Below, piece by piece: positions 25,836 to 32,722 of a stretch of DNA of 32,722 bases (the stretch's first letter is position 1; every line of letters begins with the position of its first letter). This DNA comes from CAYQNU01 sp964419055 (GTDB taxonomy: Bacteria; Bacteroidota; Bacteroidia; Flavobacteriales_D; Parvicellaceae), in contig CAYQNU010000028.1 of NCBI GenBank assembly GCA_964419055.1, positions 1 to 32,722 on the forward strand. Direction: 5' to 3'. Under the pieces are notes generated by a model. The model was given only the letters and a program-made list of their open reading frames with translations, was not told where the DNA came from and did not search any database. Made by a program: the position numbers and the translations under genes.

Positions 25836-27647
25836 TTATCCTTTTTGCATTTCTTGTTGGAACGTCAATTCAATGAACTCCGCAGGATGTGAAACGGCTA
25901 CTTTAATGGATACACGCATAATTCCCATAAGAATATCGTCTCCAGTCATTGTACTTCCTATACCAACACTTACAGAAAATGCATCCGCAGCTTTTGGTCC
26001 TGCTAATCCACCTTGGTTCCATAAACCGGTCAAAAAGCTATTACACATACTTTGAACATTTACCCAAGTGCTGGCAACATTCGGTGCAAAAACGTAAGCT
26101 TTACAAGCATCTTTGATGGATTGTTCAATGTAGATTAGTGTTCTTCTTACGTTAACGTATCTCCAATCATTTGAATTTCCATCTAATGTACGAGCACCCC
26201 AAACCAAATTTCCACGTCCAGTAAATGCACGAATAGCACAAACCGCTTTTCCATCAATTGGCATGTTTAAATCTTCTTGAGCAGCATTGTCAATTTTTAT
26301 TGCTGGCATTATGGTACTTTGAATCCCCACATTTGCTGGTGCAATCCATACTCCTTCATTGTTGTCAACTGAAGTATAAATTCCTGCCATACCTGCACTT
26401 GGTGCTATTAAGTTCATTTTTTTCATAATAGCAGCCATTAACAATTGATACGATTTACTTAAATTTTGTAAAATCGAATCTGCTTTTTGTAATGCTGGTA
26501 TTGTCGGTGTTGTAAATGCAGCTATGATTGCAGCCATATTTGAATTAACAGCCCCTGTTTTATCTGTAAATTCATTAGTCAACATTTGAACAACCGCTGT
26601 GTAAGAAGCAGTATTGATGTTCAAGTAATTGATTTCAGAAGTTTGATAAACAGTGGTATGTAACCAAGGATAATAAACCGCTGCATAACTATTAAATTTC
26701 GGATCTAGCGGTTCTACACTGTTTCTAAATTGCTCTACACTAGTAGTTCCCACCATTGGTTCGCTGTAACCACCTGGTATATCCAAAATGGCAACTCTGT
26801 CCATCATCTCTCCACAATGGTTGATCATAGCTCCTTGTAATGAATAAGCATTTGCATATTTGTCTTGTAAATACGTATCGGTCGTTGGGTCAGCTGTCGG
26901 ATCCATAATTTCTACCAAGTCAGGTATCACAATCATTGTTAAATCCTCTTCTTTTTTAAGCAATTCCAATGCTCCCATAAAATCGGTTGTATCTGTGATT
27001 GCTTTTTTGCTGTAATCGTATTTTCCGATTGACATAATGAAACACGTACCGCCTCCATTTTCATAAAAGAACTTAACGCTACTATACATTCTGTAATTGA
27101 TAGTGGTGTTATTTAGGTTATATGCAAATCCATTGGCACAATAATCAGCGTTATCAACTAAATTAGCAAATGTGGCATTGGCAGCTTTCACAGCAGCAAT
27201 TTCATCTGTTGTTGGATTATCGCCAGCAGCCGTTAAAGCTGCTTGAGCAGTCGTTAATGCCGTATAATTGGCATCTCCTTGAGCAGCTGTGAGTGCAGTG
27301 GTCGCAGCCGTTAGTGCTGCTGTTTGTGCAGGTGTTACACCTGATCCAGCCTTAGTTACTGCTGCTTGACACGTATCTACTACACTTTGCAATATTTCTA
27401 TACGTTCAGGTAACATAGAAGCGGTTACGCTGTATTGAACTTGTGGTGCTGTATTGCCAAATATCGAGAGAAATTCGGCTAAAGAACCAATCTTAACGGG
27501 TTTATTCAATAGGTTTTGCCCATTGAAATTGGTTTGTGCTGTGTATCCAATAAAAGCAGGTACTGCCGTTGGAACCGGTACTACAGCGTTTCCGAAGGCG
27601 TCCAATTCTTGGATGTATACTCCGGGGGTTTTCATTGTTGTAGACAT
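25836..27647 (-). CDS. Contractile sheath protein with Ala/Thr-rich insertion (Afp2-4 family)
   Basis: 603 residues, the only sheath gene here (AFP has three). The N-terminal anchor MSTTMKTPGVYIQELDAFGN is typical of tail sheath proteins, as are FFYENGGGTCFIMSIG (about 193-208), GVWIAPAN, and the C-terminal domain through the final 100 residues. Residues about 82-170 are a low-complexity Ala/Thr/Gln region with repeated short helices that breaks the conserved N-terminal sheath domain and may be a surface-exposed insertion. The sheath shortens to drive the tube through the target membrane. Confidence 0.94.
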   Translation of the reverse strand: MSTTMKTPGVYIQELDAFGNAVVPVPTAVPAFIGYTAQTNFNGQNLLNKPVKIGSLAEFLSIFGNTAPQVQYSVTASMLPERIEILQSVVDTCQAAVTKAGSGVTPAQTAALTAATTALTAAQGDANYTALTTAQAALTAAGDNPTTDEIAAVKAANATFANLVDNADYCANGFAYNLNNTTINYRMYSSVKFFYENGGGTCFIMSIGKYDYSKKAITDTTDFMGALELLKKEEDLTMIVIPDLVEIMDPTADPTTDTYLQDKYANAYSLQGAMINHCGEMMDRVAILDIPGGYSEPMVGTTSVEQFRNSVEPLDPKFNSYAAVYYPWLHTTVYQTSEINYLNINTASYTAVVQMLTNEFTDKTGAVNSNMAAIIAAFTTPTIPALQKADSILQNLSKSYQLLMAAIMKKMNLIAPSAGMAGIYTSVDNNEGVWIAPANVGIQSTIMPAIKIDNAAQEDLNMPIDGKAVCAIRAFTGRGNLVWGARTLDGNSNDWRYVNVRRTLIYIEQSIKDACKAYVFAPNVASTWVNVQSMCNSFLTGLWNQGGLAGPKAADAFSVSVGIGSTMTGDDILMGIMRVSIKVAVSHPAEFIELTFQQEMQKG

Positions 27648-27663
27648 AGATTATTTATTTTGA

Positions 27664-28701
27664 TTAAACATTTACAATTGTTGTAGAAAGAAAAGACATC
27701 CCGTCTTCTCCATCTTCATACTTCCGCATTGAAAGTAATTCGGGTGTGGGTAATTTGATTTCTAATTCATGGGCTTGATTTGAATAATTAAATTTGTATT
27801 TCACGGTAAGTTTTGGATGGTTTTGAAGTCGATCTACTAGCTTTAATGGTTTTGAAGAAGTAAAGACCATTGCTTTGTTTCCACCAGGTAATACCTTAGG
27901 TGAAGGATTTTCATAGGTTTCTAATTGCACACCTTCTATGGTTAAATTGGAAGATTCTATCTTTCTATTTGGGTTGATTACTACTTGATATTGCCAATAA
28001 CTTTTTCTAGCTGAGAATGCCAATGTAAATTGCTTAGATTCGTTTGCTGTTTTGACAAACTCAATCATTTTTTTTATGGGCAAATGGAGCACTCCAATGG
28101 TATGAAAAGTAGGTTGTGATGAAACGTAAAATTGCTCAAAGAGCTCATCATTCACCCAAATAGTAAATAGACCCTCATCTTGCTGAGAAACGTTAATAAA
28201 CACTTGAGAGGGTAGGTTATCATCAAATTGAAAAGTAATGATTTTTTCTCCCATAGCATTCTCCACAAACAATTTCTTGCAGTGAGTGGGTACATTAAAA
28301 CTAAAAAAATTGGTTTTTCTTTCAATACAATCTGCTGAACTAACTTTTGGTTGGTTCGTGAAACGTTGCTGATCATTAGGCGTAAATAACATTACAAAGG
28401 GATCATTAGTCCAAAGAATGTCTGTGTAGTTTTTAAATAAAAAGTTGGTGAATTGTATCTCATAAGTCAACAATTCTAACCCTTTTAAGGCTTCTTCTAT
28501 TTGGAAAGCAACAGCATTTCTAATCCCCACATAAAAAGTGAGCATATTACCTTGTTGATTTACTTTAATTTCATAATTACGCTGTGCTTTAGCAGTAGGA
28601 GTGTTTGGCACTACATTAAAGTTACCGTATGCCAACTTTTGGAAGTAATCATGAGTTACTTCAATGCTAAACCATTTGTAATATATAAGTTGCGATGCCA
28701 T
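27664..28701 (-). CDS. Uncharacterised eCIS protein between cap and sheath genes
   Basis: 345 residues, no signal peptide or membrane helix, beta-rich (for example NYEIKVNQQGNMLTFYVGI, LEIKLPTPELLSMRKYEDG). No named domain is apparent. It lies between the DUF4255 cap gene (gap 4 bp) and the sheath gene (gap 16 bp). A cap-adaptor or sheath-end role is plausible, since an AFP-type particle from Algoriphagus has a cap adaptor, but I cannot show homology from the sequence. Confidence 0.7.
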   Translation of the reverse strand: MASQLIYYKWFSIEVTHDYFQKLAYGNFNVVPNTPTAKAQRNYEIKVNQQGNMLTFYVGIRNAVAFQIEEALKGLELLTYEIQFTNFLFKNYTDILWTNDPFVMLFTPNDQQRFTNQPKVSSADCIERKTNFFSFNVPTHCKKLFVENAMGEKIITFQFDDNLPSQVFINVSQQDEGLFTIWVNDELFEQFYVSSQPTFHTIGVLHLPIKKMIEFVKTANESKQFTLAFSARKSYWQYQVVINPNRKIESSNLTIEGVQLETYENPSPKVLPGGNKAMVFTSSKPLKLVDRLQNHPKLTVKYKFNYSNQAHELEIKLPTPELLSMRKYEDGEDGMSFLSTTIVNV

Positions 28702-28705
28702 ACTT

Positions 28706-29278
28706 TTATTTAGTCGTTGAATTTCCGAGTCCAGAAATACCTGTTGCTTCGCTCTTCACTACACCTCCATCTATGGTTATCATCCGAACTTTATAGATTA
28801 TTGATGGTACATATTTAGCGCCTATCCCGCTCCAAATATGGCTTAGCTCATTGATAGGAATATTAAAAATTTCCAAGGTAAGTTTTTCTAGTTCTTGAGG
28901 AAAATCTGCTTGTTGTTGCCCATTGAAATAGGTGTTTGTTTGAAATACACCTATTACTCTCGACAATATTTTTAGCGCTTCCATATAATTTACTGAGCTA
29001 TAATTTGCTGCTACGAGCAGATAAACATTCAGATATATAGGTGGGGCAACTTTTGCAAAAGACTGTTGGTCTTGAATATATTGTCTATTCAATTTAACAG
29101 TTGTTTCTTGTTCTAAATTGATGACCGTAAGGATTATTTTATTTTCAATGTTTTCAGTGATGCTACCGTCTGGATTTATAAGACTGCTTAATGCTACAAC
29201 ATTATCATCCAATCCAAATGTTAATTTGAGTTCATTATTCAAATATTCGGCAATAAAAGAGAGCGCTTTTTCTATCAT
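28706..29278 (-). CDS. DUF4255 tube/sheath terminator (Afp16/Pvc16-like cap)
   Basis: 190 residues. The DUF4255 family signature runs from IEKALSFIAEYLNNEL at the N-terminus through ILTVINLEQETTVKLN (about 48-63), PIYLNVYLLVAANY (79-92) and the IWSGIGAKYVPSIIYKVRMI C-terminal strand. In AFP and PVC this protein ends the tube and stops sheath growth at the distal end. It comes third in the operon, after two membrane-associated genes. Confidence 0.9.
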   Translation of the reverse strand: MIEKALSFIAEYLNNELKLTFGLDDNVVALSSLINPDGSITENIENKIILTVINLEQETTVKLNRQYIQDQQSFAKVAPPIYLNVYLLVAANYSSVNYMEALKILSRVIGVFQTNTYFNGQQQADFPQELEKLTLEIFNIPINELSHIWSGIGAKYVPSIIYKVRMITIDGGVVKSEATGISGLGNSTTK

Positions 29279-29281
29279 ATC

Positions 29282-29608
29282 CTAACTTGCTTTTTTAAAT
29301 TTACCTATGAGCGAATTCGCCAATGCTCGGGAAAAATAGATTCCACTCATTGTTGCTATGCAACAATTCACAAACAAGGAGTCCATACCCGTAAGTTTTT
29401 TGAATTCAATTATTAATTCTGCAAAACCATACTGATTTATAATATATTGTAAAACCAAAGCTAATGGTAGACCCAAAACAAGCGCAAGCACTAACCATAG
29501 AAATTCTGCCGCCACAACTTTCTTTATGGAAGCAAATAGTTTCTCTAGTTTTCCCACTTCAGCACCAACTGCTGCCTGTGTTTTTGCTATGTTAGGTGGC
29601 ACACTCAT
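29282..29608 (-). CDS. Small two-helix membrane protein after the GH18 gene
   Basis: 108 residues: an amphipathic lead (1-32), helix 1 (about 34-57, FLWLVLALVLGLPLALVL), a charged loop, and helix 2 (about 77-96, SLFVNCCIATMSGIYFSRAL), ending in basic KFKKAS. Its ATG overlaps the stop of the GH18 gene (TAATG), implying coupled translation. Topology and pairing with a cell-wall-type hydrolase are holin-like, but no family is recognisable; membrane anchoring of the particle is an alternative. Confidence 0.7.
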   Translation of the reverse strand: MSVPPNIAKTQAAVGAEVGKLEKLFASIKKVVAAEFLWLVLALVLGLPLALVLQYIINQYGFAELIIEFKKLTGMDSLFVNCCIATMSGIYFSRALANSLIGKFKKAS

Positions 29609-31191
29609 TACGGTAAATCATTTTTTCTATTGGTAATCCATTTATTCAAAAAGTATACACTAAAACCTCCAAGTATAAACCCAACTATAACCCCTACTGA
29701 GATATTGTCTAAAACGTGCAGCACGCGCAGCAATACAACAACAAAAAGTAGAACGGCCAAGGAATAATAAATAAGATTAGCCGTTTTGGCAAACAGTACC
29801 AAACTGCTGTTGGGTTGAAATAAGGCAATCAAAAAACCAATGCCTCCAAAGAAAATAACCAATATCAAACCTAAAATAATAACACTTTTATAGGTCGTCA
29901 AAATTTCTTCAAAACTCTTCTTTTCTTGAGCCAATACTTCTGCAGGAGTAAGAGGTCCTGGTTTTGGTGGTATAGTATCATTATTAATAGAATCATTTGC
30001 GGCAGTGTCCGAAACGGGGAGCTTACCAGTATTACAAAGACTTTTGGCAATGGCTGCCCAATAATCATGGTACCCAACATCAAACCCCAATGCCCAAATA
30101 CCTACTCCATGAAGGTTTTTAGTTTTTACATAATTTAATTTCAATTGAAATGAAGAATCATTTTCAAACCAACAATGTCTAAAAACACTGTTATCACCAT
30201 TCATAGAATAAGAAAGATAAGGACTTTTACTTACTGTATCAAAATGCAATTTACCCACTTTACCTATCATATGAGTTTTAATATAGTTAAAGGTGCGAGC
30301 TCCGATAGTTTTGATTGTTTTTGAAGCTATTGATTCTCCTTCTGTCTCCCAAATATTACCATAAAATGGAAGACCAAGCATAACCTTTTGAGGGGGTACA
30401 GAGGCTAAATAATAATCTATGGTTTTTTCAATGTTAACATCTCCTAAAACTAGATCACTTTTTAAGGGACTAAGTGGTCCTGCGTGAGTTGTATGATAGG
30501 AGTATCCCATAATAGTAAATTGATCCACTAATGGCGCTAGAGTAGGCAAATCCAAAAACTTTTGCCAATCCACCTTCGGAACGGCCAGATAAATCATATA
30601 GGGAGTATCTCCAGATTTTAGTTCGGTATTCAGTGTTTTTACAAACGTTGTATAGGCATTACGCTCAGCACTGGCTACACCTTCAAAGTCGATGCAAACA
30701 CCGTGCACCTTGCGTGATGCTAATAATCCTTTAACAGTTGTAATAAAGGTTGATATAGCTGTGGGATCATTCAAAAATCGTTTATTGGCTTCATCACCAA
30801 AATTGGTAACTGTGAGCAACACTTTAGTACCTTGAGCTAGTGCTGAATCGATAACAGGAGTTGTATTCCAATTATGAATGGTTTTATACTTACCCGTGGA
30901 AGGTTGTAATTCGTATGAAAAATAAGCCAGTGTGGTGAGCAGTGAATAATTAAGACTTTGATGAATTTTCTTATCTTCCCAATAAGGTAACCAGCCCAAT
31001 ACTTCATAATCCAATACAAATTTTTGATTGGGCATATAAGGTTGTGTATTTAATTGAAGCGCATGAGCATCTAATTTATAGGGAGAACCTTCTTTTCCTA
31101 GTGATGTTGGATGAAGTTCATGTTCACCTTTATCTTGCGCAGTAGTAGTTTGAGCAAGCACGTTAATATTGAATACATTCAAAATCAACAA
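29608..31191 (-). CDS. GH18-like glycosidase with C-terminal membrane helices, first gene of the eCIS operon
   Basis: 527 residues from the first ordinary start (TTG at 31191). A glycoside hydrolase 18-type barrel spans about 62-385, with VHGVCIDFEG (162-171) in place of the catalytic DxxDxDxE; the last D and E (E170) are kept, as in YaaH-like members. Three membrane helices follow (about 437-463, 470-495, 500-520). GH18 enzymes of this type cleave GlcNAc-containing polymers, including peptidoglycan. The true start is probably upstream: the frame stays open to 31236, where ATC precedes KQPAYILFFLFTQALL, a normal signal-peptide core ending in VLAQ. Membrane-anchored on the periplasmic side, it could loosen the wall for particle release or attachment. 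Confidence 0.82.
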   Translation of the reverse strand: MLILNVFNINVLAQTTTAQDKGEHELHPTSLGKEGSPYKLDAHALQLNTQPYMPNQKFVLDYEVLGWLPYWEDKKIHQSLNYSLLTTLAYFSYELQPSTGKYKTIHNWNTTPVIDSALAQGTKVLLTVTNFGDEANKRFLNDPTAISTFITTVKGLLASRKVHGVCIDFEGVASAERNAYTTFVKTLNTELKSGDTPYMIYLAVPKVDWQKFLDLPTLAPLVDQFTIMGYSYHTTHAGPLSPLKSDLVLGDVNIEKTIDYYLASVPPQKVMLGLPFYGNIWETEGESIASKTIKTIGARTFNYIKTHMIGKVGKLHFDTVSKSPYLSYSMNGDNSVFRHCWFENDSSFQLKLNYVKTKNLHGVGIWALGFDVGYHDYWAAIAKSLCNTGKLPVSDTAANDSINNDTIPPKPGPLTPAEVLAQEKKSFEEILTTYKSVIILGLILVIFFGGIGFLIALFQPNSSLVLFAKTANLIYYSLAVLLFVVVLLRVLHVLDNISVGVIVGFILGGFSVYFLNKWITNRKNDLP

Positions 31192-31271
31192 TGCCTGTGT
31201 AAAGAGAAAAAATAGTATGTAAGCTGGTTGCTTGATACGTTATATTTTGGGTTTAATAATGGTTAGTTATT

Positions 31272-31296
31272 ACAAGTGTATGTTCAGTATACTTGT
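31272..31296 (-). other. Near-perfect inverted repeat in the eCIS mRNA leader
   Basis: ACAAGTGTA (31272-31280) and TATACTTGT (31288-31296) are inverted copies with one mismatch and a 7-bp loop. They lie at the predicted 5' end of the minus-strand eCIS transcript, just after the -7 box. The repeat could be an mRNA-stabilising hairpin or another protein-binding palindrome; it does not match the RGGTnA operators. Confidence 0.45.
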
Positions 31297-31303
31297 GGGA
31301 TGT

Positions 31304-31311
31304 CAAATGTA
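31304..31311 (-). promoter_or_regulatory. -7 box of the eCIS operon promoter
   Basis: The minus strand reads TACATTTG, a TAnnTTTG match, giving a predicted leader of about 60 nt to the ATC at 31236 or 105 nt to the TTG at 31191. The -33 zone lies at the edge of the first palindrome of array 3 (31334-31349) and has no clear TTTG, again suggesting dependence on a bound regulator. Confidence 0.5.
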
Positions 31312-31333
31312 GAGCATTAAAAATTGCTGTGGT

Positions 31334-31397
31334 AGAGCAATTCTAACCCATTTTTGCATGGGTCAATTCTAACCTATTTTAGGGTATATTCTTACCT
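31334..31397. promoter_or_regulatory. Operator array 3 between the eCIS operon and the TM2 gene
   Basis: Sites: AGAGCAATTCTAACCC (31334-31349; one half-site decayed), GGGTCAATTCTAACCT (31360-31375) and GGGTATATTCTTACCT (31382-31397). Spacing is 26 then 22 bp, identical to array 2. The array sits between the divergent eCIS (minus) and TM2 (plus) promoters and could serve both. Confidence 0.72.
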
Positions 31398-31456
31398 ACA
31401 AAAAATATAAAAACCTGATTATAAATGATATATGATATTTGTAAACAAAAAAATAA

Positions 31457-31488
31457 TTTGGTTGATTGATATTGATTTTGTACCTTAG
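31457..31488 (+). promoter_or_regulatory. Predicted promoter of the TM2-domain gene
   Basis: TTTG (31457-31460), 20 bp, TACCTTAG (31481-31488): one mismatch from TAnnTTTG with exact spacing. It begins 59 bp after the last site of array 3, against 58 bp at the SHOCT/cargo promoter. The leader to the ATG at 31594 is about 100 nt. A four-codon ORF (ATGAGTACCTAA, 31517-31528) lies inside it. Confidence 0.5.
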
Positions 31489-31593
31489 ATACGGGCATTT
31501 TGTAGGGCCCAAAAAAATGAGTACCTAAGCAAACAGAATCCTTTAAAATAGCTTTACGCTAAAATATCCTCTTCAGTTATAAATCAAAAAATT

Positions 31594-31863
31594 ATGAAAT
31601 CAAAAAGTGCAGCTTATTTTTTATGGCTCATCAGTATTTTCGGTTGGTTGGGTTTTCATCTGTTCTATTTAGGTAAAATAGGCACAGGAATTCTTTGGAT
31701 CATTACGGGAGGTTTTTTTGGAGTAGGATCACTAATAGATCTCTTTACGTTGGGCGGTCATGTGGAGCAATTCAACACAAAAGAGGAACTAAAAACATTA
31801 AGAGCCACCACAAATGAACTAGCAAGAATGACGGCTCATAAAATGGCTCAAAAAAACTTGTAA
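31594..31863 (+). CDS. TM2-domain membrane protein
   Basis: 89 residues. Residues about 6-52 are a TM2 domain: helix AYFLWLISIFGWLGFHLFYL, the short turn GKIGTG, then a second helix (ILWIITGGFFGVGSLIDLF). The C-terminal 30 residues are polar and probably cytoplasmic. TM2 proteins are small membrane proteins of mostly unknown function. It is divergent from the eCIS operon, and array 3 architecture suggests co-control with the SHOCT membrane protein. Confidence 0.82.
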   Translation: MKSKSAAYFLWLISIFGWLGFHLFYLGKIGTGILWIITGGFFGVGSLIDLFTLGGHVEQFNTKEELKTLRATTNELARMTAHKMAQKNL

Positions 31864-31884
31864 TTTCTATAAATATCCTAACTC

Positions 31885-32050
31885 AATGAAAGCACAAAAA
31901 GATAAAAATCTACTAAGAGATCAGATCTATGATAGGTAGAAGAGTTTTTCCACAAGAAATTGGGAGCTGCAAATTATAGACAAATTTCCAGTGTCAGTAT
32001 CATAGAAAAAACGAACAAAATTTGCTAATGAAAAGGAGCTATTAAAATAA
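31885..32050 (+). pseudogene. Possible remnant of a ~54-codon gene with two frameshifts
   Basis: An ATG at 31885 opens MKAQKDKNLLRDQIYDR and stops at TAG (31936-31938). Adding one G before that TAG would continue with VEEFFHKKLGAANYRQIS and SVSIIEKTNK; a second one-base change near 32021 would continue as FANEKELLK to the TAA at 32048. The coherent charged/hydrophobic pattern suggests a decayed small gene, but it rests on two assumed indels. Confidence 0.3.
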
Positions 32051-32058
32051 ACTAACTA

Positions 32059-32688
32059 ATGAAAGAAAATAACCCCCTTGATGAATATAAAAATAATATT
32101 GTAAACGCAACTTTACGGGCAACACTTAATATTGATAATTCCTCCTTTTCTGAATACAAAGGTAGTGGATGTATTATAGTATATAGGGAAAGATTATTTT
32201 TTATTTCGTTAATAAATTTGAATGAAAGTTTTGAAAAACGAGGTACTATAGAAATCAGAACTGGCTTTAAGAACAGTGTTACATTATTTCCTTTATTAGA
32301 CTTAAATATTATTGACGTATTTGATGCAAAATATAATGAACTAGTAGGGCCTGAATTTCAAAAATTGAAAACACTAAAGTTTTGTTTCACCGAATTTGAA
32401 GAACCCAAAGAAATTATACAAGTTAAAAAAATATTTGATACTAATGTTGATGAACCTAGATTCAAAAAAATAGTATATACTAACCTTGATATTGATCCAA
32501 ATAGAAATGAAAGTTATAGCTTTTTGGGAATTATAAATGACGGAAATGAATTTAAAACTAAACCATCAGAAGATAATTTATTCTCCGATCTAAAATTCGA
32601 TAGTAATCTTGGATCAATCTATAAATTCTTATATAAAAATAAAATTCATGAAGTAATCGATAAAAACTGTAACCTCCCCCAAAAATAG
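32059..32688 (+). CDS. Hypothetical protein, possibly truncated at the 3' end
   Basis: 209 residues, soluble, Asn/Lys/Phe-rich. Near the N-terminus YKGSGCIIVYRERLFFISLI resembles the beta-strand entry of trypsin-like proteins (G-G-x-hydrophobic, then VT/S-A-x-H), but the catalytic His position is not evident, so any peptidase role is doubtful. The last nine codons and the TAG lie in sequence resembling an IS3-family end from 32668, so the original gene may have been longer. No function is assigned. Confidence 0.6.
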   Translation: MKENNPLDEYKNNIVNATLRATLNIDNSSFSEYKGSGCIIVYRERLFFISLINLNESFEKRGTIEIRTGFKNSVTLFPLLDLNIIDVFDAKYNELVGPEFQKLKTLKFCFTEFEEPKEIIQVKKIFDTNVDEPRFKKIVYTNLDIDPNRNESYSFLGIINDGNEFKTKPSEDNLFSDLKFDSNLGSIYKFLYKNKIHEVIDKNCNLPQK

Positions 32689-32722
32689 GACAACTTTAAA
32701 ATATAATTATTAATTTTAAATT
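32668..32722. mobile_element. Possible IS3-family terminal inverted repeat at the window edge
   Basis: TGTAACCTCCCCCAAAAATA followed by GGACAACTTT resembles the TG..CCCCAAAAATxGGACA ends of IS3-group elements common in Bacteroidota. It falls at the 3' end of the 32059 gene. Only 55 bases are visible, with no transposase and no partner end, so this is a pattern-based suggestion. Confidence 0.3.

Noticed and set aside
27138..27404. Sheath Ala/Thr repeats as a CRISPR or tandem DNA repeat
   Set aside because: The similarity is at amino-acid level in an intact frame; the DNA words vary and there are no spacers.

Overview
The window is AT-rich DNA from a member of the Bacteroidota. The evidence is Bacteroidota-type promoters (TTTG, 20 bp, TAnnTTTG), weak Shine-Dalgarno signals, an RHS-core gene with a small immunity-like gene behind it, and protein families (DUF4157, DUF4255, DUF4280, DUF5908) typical of Bacteroidota contractile injection loci. 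Genus cannot be fixed from the sequence alone.

Layout. (1) 1-1551, plus strand: 3' end of an RHS polymorphic toxin gene, with an overlapping immunity-like gene. (2) 4199-1835, minus strand: four overlapping genes encoding a small CPxxC protein, a multi-pass membrane protein, a LuxR-type histidine kinase and a NarL/LuxR response regulator. (3) 4726-7284, plus strand: a SHOCT membrane protein and a large DUF4157 protein with a nuclease-like domain, probably an injected cargo. (4) 31191 (perhaps 31236) down to 7491, minus strand: one tightly packed operon of about 24 kb encoding an extracellular contractile injection system (eCIS; Afp/PVC/AlgoCIS type). In transcription order it encodes a GH18-like protein with membrane anchors, a 2-TM protein, the DUF4255 cap (Afp16), an unknown, sheath, two tube proteins, DUF5908, a LysM hub protein (Afp7), VgrG-like spike (Afp8), gp25 wedge (Afp9), baseplate J protein (Afp11), a fibre-like protein, a second baseplate protein (Afp12), tape measure (Afp14), AAA+ ATPase (Afp15), a DUF4280 PAAR-like tip, a small membrane protein, and a second cargo gene broken by an in-frame stop. 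(5) 31594-32722, plus strand: a TM2-domain protein, a frameshifted remnant, a hypothetical protein and a possible IS3-family end.

Working model: sheath, tube, baseplate and spike form the injection particle; the tape measure and cap set its length; the AAA+ protein assists assembly; the DUF4157 and Cys/His-hydrolase proteins are payload. The least expected signal is regulatory. Three arrays, each of three 16-bp palindromes (consensus RGGTnA-n4-TnACCY) at near-identical spacing (25-26 then 22 bp), lie in front of the two-component operon, the SHOCT/cargo operon, and the divergent start of the eCIS operon and TM2 gene. This suggests a single regulon, plausibly run by the local response regulator, controlling particle, cargo and the sensor itself. 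That link is inferred and not proven.
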